A stretch of DNA of 8,539 bases. Source: Candidatus Parvarchaeota archaeon (GTDB lineage: Archaea; Nanobdellota; Nanobdellia; Pacearchaeales; GW2011-AR1). Under the pieces are notes generated by a model. The model worked only from the letters and a program-made list of their open reading frames with translations, ran no database searches and had not been told where the DNA came from. The stretch spans positions 1-8,539 of the forward strand of contig PSPM01000005.1 in NCBI GenBank assembly GCA_004195435.1, written 5' to 3'. Numbering within the stretch: the stretch's first letter is position 1; each line of letters starts with the position of its first letter. Made by a program: the position numbers and the translations under genes. Shown piece after piece: positions 1 through 5,757 of this stretch.

Positions 1-116
1 AAGAAAAATCAGAATAACTAAATTTTTTATTTTTTATTTTTTATTTTTTTAAACCTTCATAGGTATGAAACTCAGAACAACCTTCATACCCTTCTAGTGC
101 ATAATGAATGGCATCA
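1..116. repeat. Direct repeat copy A (116 bp)
   Basis: These bases match 2748-2856 base for base except for one extra 7-bp TTTTTTA unit in the T-tract. On the minus strand the repeat covers the last 24 codons and stop of the 84-aa gene at 2781-3035, plus about 40 bp beyond its stop. Identity ends sharply at 116/2856. The left boundary is unknown because identity already holds at the first base of the window. The two copies lie in the same orientation and bracket the sulfatase/polyprenol kinase pair, so recombination between them could delete or duplicate about 2.74 kb. Copy A looks like the derived copy, because only copy B belongs to a complete gene. Confidence 0.93.
22..50 (+). terminator. 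T-tract, probable archaeal terminator
   Basis: Three runs of six T and a final run of seven T, separated by single A residues, lie on the plus strand. Archaeal RNA polymerase can terminate on T-tracts without a hairpin. The near-identical tract in copy B sits just after a plus-strand gene. Here the tract would serve a gene left of the window, which cannot be seen. Confidence 0.4.
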
Positions 117-241
117 TTATAATATACTAGAATATTAATTATTTTTTCAGCAAGAATTTTAGATGAGACCACAATCAAGGTTTGTGAAATTCTTTTCTCA
201 GAATATTCTGATGCCAGGTCATTATCAAAATTAAATGAAGA
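41..241 (-). pseudogene. Chimeric coding remnant sharing the 84-aa protein's C-terminus
   Basis: On the minus strand a stop-free frame of 66 codons runs from directly after the sulfatase stop down to TAA at 41-43. Its last 24 residues (beginning DAIHYALEGY, ending YEGLKK) are identical to residues 61-84 of the 84-aa protein at 2781-3035. The roughly 42 residues before them (including KRISQTLIVVSSKILAEK) do not resemble that protein. There is no ATG in the frame; the only alternative starts are TTG at 178 and GTG at 172. The frame is the same as the sulfatase frame, so stop read-through would append it to that protein. The simplest reading is a recombination junction that fused a copied 3' gene end to another coding fragment. 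A short GTG-started gene of about 43 codons cannot be excluded. Confidence 0.5.
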
Positions 242-2053
242 TTATATTTTGAAATTATTATGTTTTGAACATCTATCTATGATTTCTTTAGACCATTTTT
301 CTTTATTATAATAATCAACTTGGCAAAATTTCCAGAATAATAATTTAAGAATCTGAGGATTGTATTTTTTTGAATTAATATTATTTAATTCAAAAGGATC
401 TTCTTTTAAATTATAGACTTCAATTTGCTTGTCATTCATATCTATAATGACTTTAATGTTCTTATCAATCATTCCTATTTTGTATTTGTGTGATTGGGTT
501 ACAAAATAAATAGATCTATTAAATTTCATAATATCCCCTTGGAACTCATTTGGAATTTTGTAATTAAATAAGTCAATTAATGTTGGAATAAAATCTATAT
601 GGCTGACTTTTGATATTGCATTATGGGGATCAACTCCAGGCAGATAAATTATCGCAGGAACCAACAACACATTATTATATATTGTAAGTCCATGTCCACC
701 TCCCCCATGCCTCCCCTTTAACTCATGTCCATGATCTGAAGTAATTGCAATCACAGTATCTTCACTCAAATTATTCTCTTTAAGAAACTTAACTATCTTC
801 CCAAACTGTTCATCAACATATCTCATTGAATTATCATGCTCATCTAGTTCTCTTGCTGTGCCATAATAATCATAACTTTTTGGTTTAGCATAAGGCCTAT
901 GAGTCGACTGAAAATTTAGGTACAAAAAGAACGGATTTTTATTATCAATAGTTTTATTCAACCAATCCAACGCTAAATCTGCAGTCTTATGATCATAATC
1001 TTTTTTAGAAAACCCACTTCCATAATCATTCTTACCGTCACTCATAGAATATGAATACTCATCTAAATTTCTAAAGTCAATATATTTATTCATCTCTTGC
1101 CATCTATCATCTTGGGAAGAAAAATATCCAGTAGTATAACCATCATCAGAAAAAGAATCCCATAAAAACTTTCTAGGGGATTTAAGATCTCCTAAATCAG
1201 TTCTGATATCACTTGTAAACATATAACGAGATGATAATAATCCGGGCTGAGCATATTCAGAATGACTAGCTGTACTATAAGCATTCCTAAAGACAATACT
1301 TTTTTCAGCCAATCTATTTATATTTGGGGTAACATTTCTCTCATTCCCATAATACCCAATCTGCTCAGCACTAACAGATTCTAACAAAACAAAGATAATA
1401 TTTTTTCCACTAAATTTATCTGTAACATTGGATAAATCATCTAACAAAACTTCTTGGTAATCATAAGCAATCAAACTAGCTTTATTATCAATAATAGAGG
1501 CATCAAGATTTAAAAATAAAATGTTTATTAAGATTGCTAAAATAAATAAAACAAAATTTAACCAAAATAAAACCTTTATTCTTTTTCTTTTCCCCCCCCT
1601 TAAATCTTTGACAGTGCTTTTTTTATTAATAAAGAAAATGAACAAAATACCTATTAATATTAATCCTCCAATAATAAATAAGGCAGTTTTTATGGGACCT
1701 ACTCCTAATAAGAAGATTATTGTCCGTATTCTAAATATTTGTCCAGTTTTAATAAACGAGGCTAGGGCAACTAAGTAAAGAATAGAATAAGTTAAGATGA
1801 ATGATATTCTAGCAGGGCGGCGTAACATTTCTGGAACATATCTTCTCTTTTTAGAGAAGATAATAGCATTTATAGAAAATATTGTAAAATTCAGAAAGGT
1901 AAAATAAAATATATTAAAAATATTTCTTAAAGTCCAATCTCCTGAGAATGCAATGGCAATTAATGTTAATAATGAAAGAAATATTGAAAAAAATACAGCA
2001 ACAGTAGTATGGCTTAACCTTCTAACTATATATTTCCATAACCTCTTTTTCAT
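242..2053 (-). CDS. Membrane sulfatase / LTA synthase-like phosphotransferase or hydrolase
   Basis: A 603-aa protein with a hydrophobic N-terminal half and an extracytoplasmic alkaline-phosphatase-superfamily domain. Membrane segments lie near residues 14-36, 42-66, 82-101, 111-142 (one or two passes) and 161-182. The catalytic domain starts near residue 216. E225 (in LLESVS) and D440-H441 (SDHG) are likely metal ligands. H385 (STHRPY) and H454 (GGHG) fit the usual sulfatase histidines. The segment at 265-276 (SEYAQPGLLSSR) aligns with the C-x-P-S-R...LLTGR signature and puts Ser265 at the nucleophile position. With Ser rather than Cys and a multi-pass anchor, the layout resembles LtaS/phosphoethanolamine-transferase-type enzymes, which move a phospho-head group onto surface polymers, more than a soluble sulfatase. 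The true substrate cannot be read. The ATG at 2053 is supported by a TATA box about 28 nt upstream. The gene contains a run of eight G at codons 152-154. Confidence 0.85.
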   Translation of the reverse strand: MKKRLWKYIVRRLSHTTVAVFFSIFLSLLTLIAIAFSGDWTLRNIFNIFYFTFLNFTIFSINAIIFSKKRRYVPEMLRRPARISFILTYSILYLVALASFIKTGQIFRIRTIIFLLGVGPIKTALFIIGGLILIGILFIFFINKKSTVKDLRGGKRKRIKVLFWLNFVLFILAILINILFLNLDASIIDNKASLIAYDYQEVLLDDLSNVTDKFSGKNIIFVLLESVSAEQIGYYGNERNVTPNINRLAEKSIVFRNAYSTASHSEYAQPGLLSSRYMFTSDIRTDLGDLKSPRKFLWDSFSDDGYTTGYFSSQDDRWQEMNKYIDFRNLDEYSYSMSDGKNDYGSGFSKKDYDHKTADLALDWLNKTIDNKNPFFLYLNFQSTHRPYAKPKSYDYYGTARELDEHDNSMRYVDEQFGKIVKFLKENNLSEDTVIAITSDHGHELKGRHGGGGHGLTIYNNVLLVPAIIYLPGVDPHNAISKVSHIDFIPTLIDLFNYKIPNEFQGDIMKFNRSIYFVTQSHKYKIGMIDKNIKVIIDMNDKQIEVYNLKEDPFELNNINSKKYNPQILKLLFWKFCQVDYYNKEKWSKEIIDRCSKHNNFKI

Positions 2054-2076
2054 ATATGCATATTAAAATAATAAGA

Positions 2077-2086
2077 TATTTTTAAA
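2077..2086 (-). promoter_or_regulatory. TATA box for the sulfatase-like gene
   Basis: On the minus strand this reads TTTAAAAATA, centred about 28 nt before the ATG at 2053, which implies a leaderless transcript. It is preceded on that strand by AACAT, the same context as the divergent plus-strand promoter. Confidence 0.6.
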
Positions 2087-2133
2087 ATGTTCTAATAAAC
2101 ATTTAGATATTTTTCAAAAGTAACATTTTAAAA
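2080..2133. repeat. 12-bp inverted repeat spanning the divergent promoters
   Basis: TTTTAAAATGTT at 2080-2091 is the exact reverse complement of AACATTTTAAAA at 2122-2133. Each arm contains one promoter's TATA box and its upstream flank, so the two promoters are mirror images. A second nested inverted repeat (AAATGTT at 2085-2091, AACATTT at 2098-2104) and a 10-bp direct repeat (AGATATTTTT at 2074-2083 and 2105-2114) also lie in this gap. These could bind one shared regulator, or simply reflect a strong BRE/TATA consensus. Confidence 0.75.
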
Positions 2134-2135
2134 TA
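2126..2135 (+). promoter_or_regulatory. TATA box for the polyprenol kinase-like gene
   Basis: TTTTAAAATA is centred about 25 nt before the ATG at 2156, the expected position for a leaderless archaeal transcript. No Shine-Dalgarno sequence precedes the ATG. Confidence 0.6.
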
Positions 2136-2155
2136 CTAAAAATTTAATATAATTT

Positions 2156-2743
2156 ATGGAGCCAAACTTAAAGTTTGAAATAAAGAGGAAATTTATTCAT
2201 ATTTTTGCACTTCTTTATATTGGGATATATTTATATTTTACAAATAAATTTAATCATAATATTGGGTTGTTATCTTTAACTATAGTTTTAGCATTTTTTT
2301 TAATTTTGGAATATTTTAGAGTATTAAAACAAAAAAGAATTCCTATATTTCATATTTTCTGGAGAGAATCTGAAAGGAATAGATTGGGGGGGCAAGTATA
2401 TTTTATAATTGGAGCAATTATTGCTTTTGGAGTTTTTGATAAGAATATCGCAATAACTGCTCTTTTAATGGCTATTTTTGGGGATATGGCTGCAGCAATA
2501 TTTGGAATAGCCTTTGGAAAACATTGGATTAAAGGACTTGATAACCGGGCCTGGGAAGGTGTAATTGCCCAATTTATAGTAGATATTATTATAGCAATGA
2601 TGGTCTTAAATGATTTAAAATTATCTATTGCTATGGCTTTTGTTGCGACATTTGTAGAAACAACATTTAGTCATGTGGATGATAATTTATCTATACCTTT
2701 ATTTTCTGGATTAATAGCGCAAATAATAAGAATAATAAAATAA
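2156..2743 (+). CDS. Polyprenol/dolichol kinase-like membrane protein (SEC59/DGK1/VTE5 class)
   Basis: A 195-aa, strongly hydrophobic protein with about six membrane segments. It shows the ordered motifs of the CTP-dependent lipid kinase / phosphatidate cytidylyltransferase-like family: RK..H near the N-terminus (R11, K12, H15); a charged loop with R70, E71 and E73 followed by LGGQVYFIIGA; GDMAAAIFG (G109-D110) with GK at 121-122; WEG at 133-135; and an E168 ... DDN (175-177) block before IPLFSG. Family members phosphorylate dolichol, phytol or diacylglycerol, or activate phosphatidate-like lipids with CTP. Which substrate applies here is not determined. In archaea a role in polyprenyl-phosphate carrier supply or ether-lipid synthesis is plausible. 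It is divergently paired with the sulfatase-like surface enzyme, which fits envelope biogenesis (inference). The ATG at 2156 is fixed by the TATA box; the gene ends just before a T-tract. Confidence 0.82.
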   Translation: MEPNLKFEIKRKFIHIFALLYIGIYLYFTNKFNHNIGLLSLTIVLAFFLILEYFRVLKQKRIPIFHIFWRESERNRLGGQVYFIIGAIIAFGVFDKNIAITALLMAIFGDMAAAIFGIAFGKHWIKGLDNRAWEGVIAQFIVDIIIAMMVLNDLKLSIAMAFVATFVETTFSHVDDNLSIPLFSGLIAQIIRIIK

Positions 2744-2747
2744 AAAG

Positions 2748-2856
2748 AAGAAAAATCAGAATAACTAAATTTTTTATTTTTTATTTTTTTAAACCTTCAT
2801 AGGTATGAAACTCAGAACAACCTTCATACCCTTCTAGTGCATAATGAATGGCATCA
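2748..2856. repeat. Direct repeat copy B (109 bp)
   Basis: Matches window positions 1-116 apart from lacking one 7-bp TTTTTTA unit. It comprises the 3' end of the intact 84-aa gene and the short gap after the polyprenol kinase gene. The left edge, about 5 bp past the kinase stop codon, is set by the start of the window in copy A and may not be a true boundary. The right edge is a true divergence point inside codon 60 of the 84-aa gene. Confidence 0.93.
2770..2790 (+). terminator. T-tract terminator after the polyprenol kinase gene
   Basis: Runs of six, six and seven T, interrupted by single A residues, begin 26 nt after the kinase stop codon. This is a good candidate for a hairpin-independent archaeal terminator. 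It overlaps the last two lysine codons and the stop of the convergent 84-aa gene on the other strand. Confidence 0.6.
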
Positions 2857-3035
2857 CTAGCTAAACTTATCTCCACACTATATTTTGAATGGATATCTAA
2901 ATCTTTTACTATATCTGAATTTCCAAGTTTCCTTTCTTCGGATAACGGCCCAATTTCTGGATGAGTGTATTGAAGCATTAAGCCAAGTTTAACAGCTTTT
3001 ATCTTTTTTTCAAGAGAGTTTTCATCATAATTCAT
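2781..3035 (-). CDS. 84-aa protein of unknown function
   Basis: I do not recognise a named family. The protein is soluble, with no signal peptide or membrane segment. It has a charged N-terminal helix, a central RKLGNSDIVKDL stretch and a C-terminal helix-like block, SVEISLASDAIHYALEGYEG, followed by YEGL. The pattern of a short helical segment, then 'A..YAL.GYEG', looks like a small compact helical domain. Whether it binds DNA or protein cannot be said. The ATG at 3035 is supported by a TATA box 26 nt upstream. It diverges from the transglutaminase-like gene across a 114-bp gap and converges with the polyprenol kinase gene. The last 24 codons are duplicated at the start of the window. That a real product exists is likely, given the promoter spacing and sound composition. 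Confidence 0.65.
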   Translation of the reverse strand: MNYDENSLEKKIKAVKLGLMLQYTHPEIGPLSEERKLGNSDIVKDLDIHSKYSVEISLASDAIHYALEGYEGCSEFHTYEGLKK

Positions 3036-3055
3036 TAAAAAACAATATTTAATTA

Positions 3056-3065
3056 GTTTTTAAAG
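3056..3065 (-). promoter_or_regulatory. TATA box for the 84-aa gene
   Basis: On the minus strand this reads CTTTAAAAAC, centred about 25 nt before the ATG at 3035. This is leaderless spacing. Confidence 0.5.
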
Positions 3066-3075
3066 TTTGACATCC

Positions 3076-3095
3076 TAACGAATATTTATTAGTTA
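3076..3095. promoter_or_regulatory. Imperfect 20-bp palindrome between divergent promoters
   Basis: This 20-bp stretch starts TAAC and ends GTTA, with 8 of its 10 base pairs symmetric. It lies between the two outward-facing TATA boxes, just behind the one for the 84-aa gene. It could be an operator for either gene. In AT-rich DNA such partial symmetry also arises by chance. Confidence 0.25.
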
Positions 3096-3120
3096 CTAGA
3101 AAGGAGTAAATAGAGTAAGT

Positions 3121-3128
3121 TTTAAATA
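3121..3128 (+). promoter_or_regulatory. TATA box for the transglutaminase-like gene
   Basis: TTTAAATA is centred about 25 nt before the ATG at 3150. It is flanked by an inverted GAGTA (3113-3117) / TACTC (3127-3131) pair that encloses the box. An AGGTG at 3140-3144 resembles a Shine-Dalgarno site, but at this promoter spacing it would lie upstream of the transcript. Confidence 0.6.
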
Positions 3129-3149
3129 CTCAATAATATAGGTGCTTAC

Positions 3150-3722
3150 ATGATAAATGAAAAAGAATTAGAACAACATTTAAGAAATTTAGGAAAAGAA
3201 TATCCCAAACAAGTAATTGATAAGTTAGATGTTGGGAGCAAAGTTCAGAAAAGTTTGGCATTAACTTATGAAATAGATAATTCTAATATAGATAGAAATC
3301 TCGGAAATTTTCCAAAAGGAGCAGTCCCATATGAGGCAATTAATAAATCTTTAAAGAATTCTAAATCAGAAATTATAAAAGCGTTTAATGGAGCTCATGA
3401 AATACCATTCTCAAAGATATATGGTTTAGGAATAGGACAATGCTTGGAGAAGGCAATATTAGTACAATTAGCGGCACAAAGAGGAAGAGATTCTTTTTTG
3501 ATAAATGGGTACTTAGGAGAGGGTGGACCAATAGATTGCCCCCATTCATATAATGTTGTTTTCAAAGATGAAAAATCTTTTTTGATTGATACTCACAACC
3601 CACTAAAAGATTCAAATGGTAAAATGCAACCATATATTGCTCCAATTTTAGGGATAGAAGGAGATTATTGTGATTTTATAGTTCCCGAAGAATGGAAACA
3701 AGGAAGAAATTATTCAATTTAA
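3150..3722 (+). CDS. Transglutaminase-like cysteine protease/acyltransferase-fold protein
   Basis: A 190-aa protein with the Cys-His-Asp order and spacing of the transglutaminase-like superfamily. C98 lies in GIGQCLEKA at a helix start. It is followed by a strand with 'LINGYLG', then H132 in PHSYNVVF, then D147 in FLIDTHNP, matching the typical G.C..A ... H.w..v ... iDpt pattern. Residues 1-85 form a mixed, largely helical N-terminal region that I do not recognise. There is no signal peptide or membrane segment, so it is probably cytoplasmic, and no metal-binding cysteine motif. Members of the fold act as peptidases, peptide N-glycanases or cross-linking acyltransferases; the activity here is unknown. 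It is transcribed alone, divergently from the 84-aa gene, with tRNA-Gly 68 nt downstream. The start is set by the TATA box. Confidence 0.65.
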   Translation: MINEKELEQHLRNLGKEYPKQVIDKLDVGSKVQKSLALTYEIDNSNIDRNLGNFPKGAVPYEAINKSLKNSKSEIIKAFNGAHEIPFSKIYGLGIGQCLEKAILVQLAAQRGRDSFLINGYLGEGGPIDCPHSYNVVFKDEKSFLIDTHNPLKDSNGKMQPYIAPILGIEGDYCDFIVPEEWKQGRNYSI

Positions 3723-3759
3723 GATTAACCTCCAATTTATAATTTACCATATCAATATC

Positions 3760-3767
3760 TTTATATA
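3760..3767 (+). promoter_or_regulatory. TATA box for tRNA-Gly
   Basis: TTTATATA is centred about 27 nt upstream of the first base of the mature tRNA, so transcription would start at or very near the tRNA 5' end. The GC-rich tRNA lies in a very AT-rich flank. Confidence 0.6.
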
Positions 3768-3790
3768 GAAATAAGTCAAAAATAATTTAC

Positions 3791-3862
3791 GCGCGGGTAG
3801 TATAGTGGTTAGTATGTCGCGTTGCCAACGCGATGACCCGGGTTCGACTCCCGGCTCGCGCA
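3791..3862 (+). tRNA. tRNA-Gly (anticodon GCC)
   Basis: The 72-nt cloverleaf closes completely. The acceptor stem GCGCGGG pairs with CTCGCGC (one G-U pair), with discriminator A at 3862. The D-stem is GTAT with GTAT. The anticodon stem is TCGCG with CGCGA around loop TTGCCAA, giving anticodon GCC at 3824-3826. The variable loop has 4 nt. The T-stem is CCGGG with CCCGG around TTCGACT. CCA is not encoded, and no intron is present. The convergent minus-strand gene ends only one base away, so its transcript would run into the antisense of the tRNA. Confidence 0.97.
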
Positions 3863-3863
3863 T

Positions 3864-4469
3864 TCAACCAAAAATTATACTTAAAGCCATAAAGAACATA
3901 ATTAAATTTTCCAATAGAGTAACTTTAGTCAAAGGGACCTTAATTTTTGTTCCCAAACAAGCGCATTTCACCTTATTTTTTGACAAAAGATTCTTAGTAA
4001 TCCCTATAGAACCAAAACCCATGATAAAAGATGTAACGATTGCAGAACTAAAAATAAAGTTATTAGTAAGATAAAATAGGCCTAAGGAAAATTCTAATGC
4101 AGGATATAACCACCCATAAAATCTAACTTTCTTAGAGATAATATCATAATTAGAAAAAGCTTCAACAAAACCGTTCCAATCAAGCATTTTGGCTAACGAG
4201 AAAATAATGAAAAAAACACCCATATAAGTTAACATGAAATCCCCTAAATAGGAAAATATAGCTCCAATAATCAAAACCAATCCCAAAAAATATGGAAAAG
4301 TCTTTTCAAATTTATCTGAACGATACAATTTTTCTTTTCCAGCTACAAATTTTTCTTTACAATTTTCACTACAGAAAAAATATTCCTTTTCCTCTTTAAA
4401 CACAACTAAGTTTTTTCTTTTAGCCTCTTTTTTATTGACTTTCATGCCACATATCGGATCAACTACCAT
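3864..4469 (-). CDS. YHS-domain / MauE-like (DoxX superfamily) membrane protein
   Basis: A 201-aa two-part protein. Residues 1-45 form a YHS/TRASH-type metal-binding domain: DPICGMKV (C7), then YFFCSENCKEKF (C33, C37). Residues 57-200 hold about five membrane segments with MauE-like signatures: an 'F.AKMLDWNGF...YDII' block near 88-111, 'P.LEFSLGL' at 123-131, and KCACLG with C169 and C171 at the head of the last helix. MauE-type proteins are linked to disulfide or thiol redox, and YHS domains bind copper or other soft metals. A role in metal sensing, export or thiol redox at the membrane is inferred. It is last in the operon, 7 bp after the aminotransferase stop, with an AAGGA ribosome-binding-like sequence (4474-4478) 4 nt before the ATG. 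It has no obvious biochemical link to its two upstream neighbours. Confidence 0.75.
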   Translation of the reverse strand: MVVDPICGMKVNKKEAKRKNLVVFKEEKEYFFCSENCKEKFVAGKEKLYRSDKFEKTFPYFLGLVLIIGAIFSYLGDFMLTYMGVFFIIFSLAKMLDWNGFVEAFSNYDIISKKVRFYGWLYPALEFSLGLFYLTNNFIFSSAIVTSFIMGFGSIGITKNLLSKNKVKCACLGTKIKVPLTKVTLLENLIMFFMALSIIFG

Positions 4470-4473
4470 TCTA

Positions 4474-4478
4474 TCCTT
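4474..4478 (-). promoter_or_regulatory. Ribosome-binding-like site before the YHS/MauE gene
   Basis: On the minus strand AAGGA sits 4 nt before the ATG at 4469 and overlaps the aminotransferase stop codon. This is an operon-internal gene, where leaderless initiation is impossible, so a Shine-Dalgarno interaction or translational coupling is expected. Confidence 0.4.
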
Positions 4479-5757
4479 AACTAACCTCTATTCCACATCC
4501 CACAAACTCACAAATTTTCCCAGAATGTTTAAAACCTTTTTCCCCAATTTTCCCAAGAGTTTTCTCAATTACTTCTAAACCTAAGTCCATATCATTCCTT
4601 GTTATAATATAAGGTGGAATAACTCTAATAGATTTTTCTCCAGCACCTAACAAAACCAAACCATTCTTTAAACTTTCAATAATAAAATCATCTCTTTTTC
4701 TTTGGTTTTCCAAATCAAAAGCAATCATCAAACCACGACCCCTAACATTTTCAACACCAAGTTTATTCAAACCTTTCATAAAATAAGCTCCATTAACTCT
4801 ATTTTTCTGCAACAATTTTTGTTTTTCAATTAATTCAATTGTTTTTATTCCAAGAGCTAAATCTAATCTATGACCTCCACCCCAAGTAGAGGAAATCGAT
4901 CCAGGAACTTCTGGAAACATTTTTTTATTTGCAACAACGGCTCCAATTTGCAATGCCTTAGCACTTGAAAAAATATCTGGCTTTATTCCATAATGTTCAA
5001 AACTCCAAAATTTGCCAGTTCTACCCATTCCAGCTTGTACTTCATCAGAGATATAGGGGATTTCATTTTGCAAACAAATCTTTCTAACTTCCCTAATCAT
5101 TTTTTTACTAGGTATTCTATATCCTCCCTCCCCTTGAAAATGTTCCAAGATTACAAATCCCACGCTTTCAACTCCATGCTGCTTAATTAGTTTATTTAAT
5201 TTTTCACCAGCAGAGTCATCCCAAGGTAATTTTTTATTCGGTTCTAATACATAACCTTTCCTATGAACTTCTTTCGAATGATGTAAACTCAAAGCTCCTA
5301 AAGTCCTTCCATGAAAAGCACCATCAAAAGAAACAGAAAATTTCATCTTAGGTTTTTTTCTCATGCTAATTTTCATAGAATTTTCGACAGCTTCAGCACC
5401 AGAATTAACCAAAAAAGCAGAATTCAAGCCCTTAGGAGATATGGAAGTCAATTTTTTTATTAAATCCCTATGTTCTTCTAAAAAAAAGTCTTGTCCGGCA
5501 TATTTAACAGGAAAATTTTGATATTTTCTAATTACTTTTATCATATCTGGATGATTATAACCTAAGGGATTTGAAGCAATTTGGCAAGCAAAATCTAAAA
5601 AAACATTGCCGTCTAAATCTTCAAAATAAGCTCCTTCGCCCTTTCTAGAATGAACAAAAGGGAATGGAATTCCTTTCCCCCCATTAATTTTTTCCATATC
5701 CAAAAGGATTTTCTTAGACTTAGGTCCTGGCAAACTTGAATTTAATTTAATTTTCAT
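4477..5757 (-). CDS. Class III PLP-dependent aminotransferase (GABA/lysine/ornithine omega-amino acid type)
   Basis: A 426-aa, full-length fold-type I class III aminotransferase. Residues seen: NSGAEAVENSMK (S119-G120-A121, phosphate cup), FHGRTLGA (148-155, ring-stacking region), LEHFQGEGG (204-212), DEVQAGMGRTG (238-248; D238 contacts the pyridine nitrogen), FSSAKALQIGA with K267 as the Schiff-base lysine, STWGGG (290-295; T291), and IRVIPPYI with R378, the likely substrate carboxylate contact. The family transfers the terminal amino group of GABA, lysine, ornithine or acetylornithine to 2-oxoglutarate. The substrate cannot be settled from the sequence. Its ATG overlaps the stop of the aldehyde dehydrogenase gene (ATGA), implying coupled translation and a two-step path. 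The C-terminal tail with two cysteines (CEFVGC) is unusual. Confidence 0.88.
   Translation of the reverse strand: MKIKLNSSLPGPKSKKILLDMEKINGGKGIPFPFVHSRKGEGAYFEDLDGNVFLDFACQIASNPLGYNHPDMIKVIRKYQNFPVKYAGQDFFLEEHRDLIKKLTSISPKGLNSAFLVNSGAEAVENSMKISMRKKPKMKFSVSFDGAFHGRTLGALSLHHSKEVHRKGYVLEPNKKLPWDDSAGEKLNKLIKQHGVESVGFVILEHFQGEGGYRIPSKKMIREVRKICLQNEIPYISDEVQAGMGRTGKFWSFEHYGIKPDIFSSAKALQIGAVVANKKMFPEVPGSISSTWGGGHRLDLALGIKTIELIEKQKLLQKNRVNGAYFMKGLNKLGVENVRGRGLMIAFDLENQRKRDDFIIESLKNGLVLLGAGEKSIRVIPPYIITRNDMDLGLEVIEKTLGKIGEKGFKHSGKICEFVGCGIEVS

Noticed and set aside
1521..1778. Plus-strand open frame of 85 codons inside the sulfatase-like gene
   Set aside because: Antisense to the membrane segments of a clear protein; no promoter spacing and low-complexity composition.
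2748..2856. Direct repeats as insertion-sequence ends or attachment sites from integration next to the tRNA
   Set aside because: The bracketed segment has no transposase or integrase, the repeats contain part of a gene rather than terminal inverted repeats, and they do not touch the tRNA.
3140..3144. AGGTG as a Shine-Dalgarno site for the transglutaminase-like gene
   Set aside because: The TATA box at 3121-3128 places the transcript start at about the ATG, so the motif would not be transcribed.
3805..4074. Plus-strand open frame of 89 codons starting in tRNA-Gly
   Set aside because: Its start lies inside the tRNA and the rest is antisense to the YHS/MauE gene.
4993..5190. Plus-strand open frame of 65 codons
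   Set aside because: Antisense to the conserved PLP region of the aminotransferase, with no own promoter.
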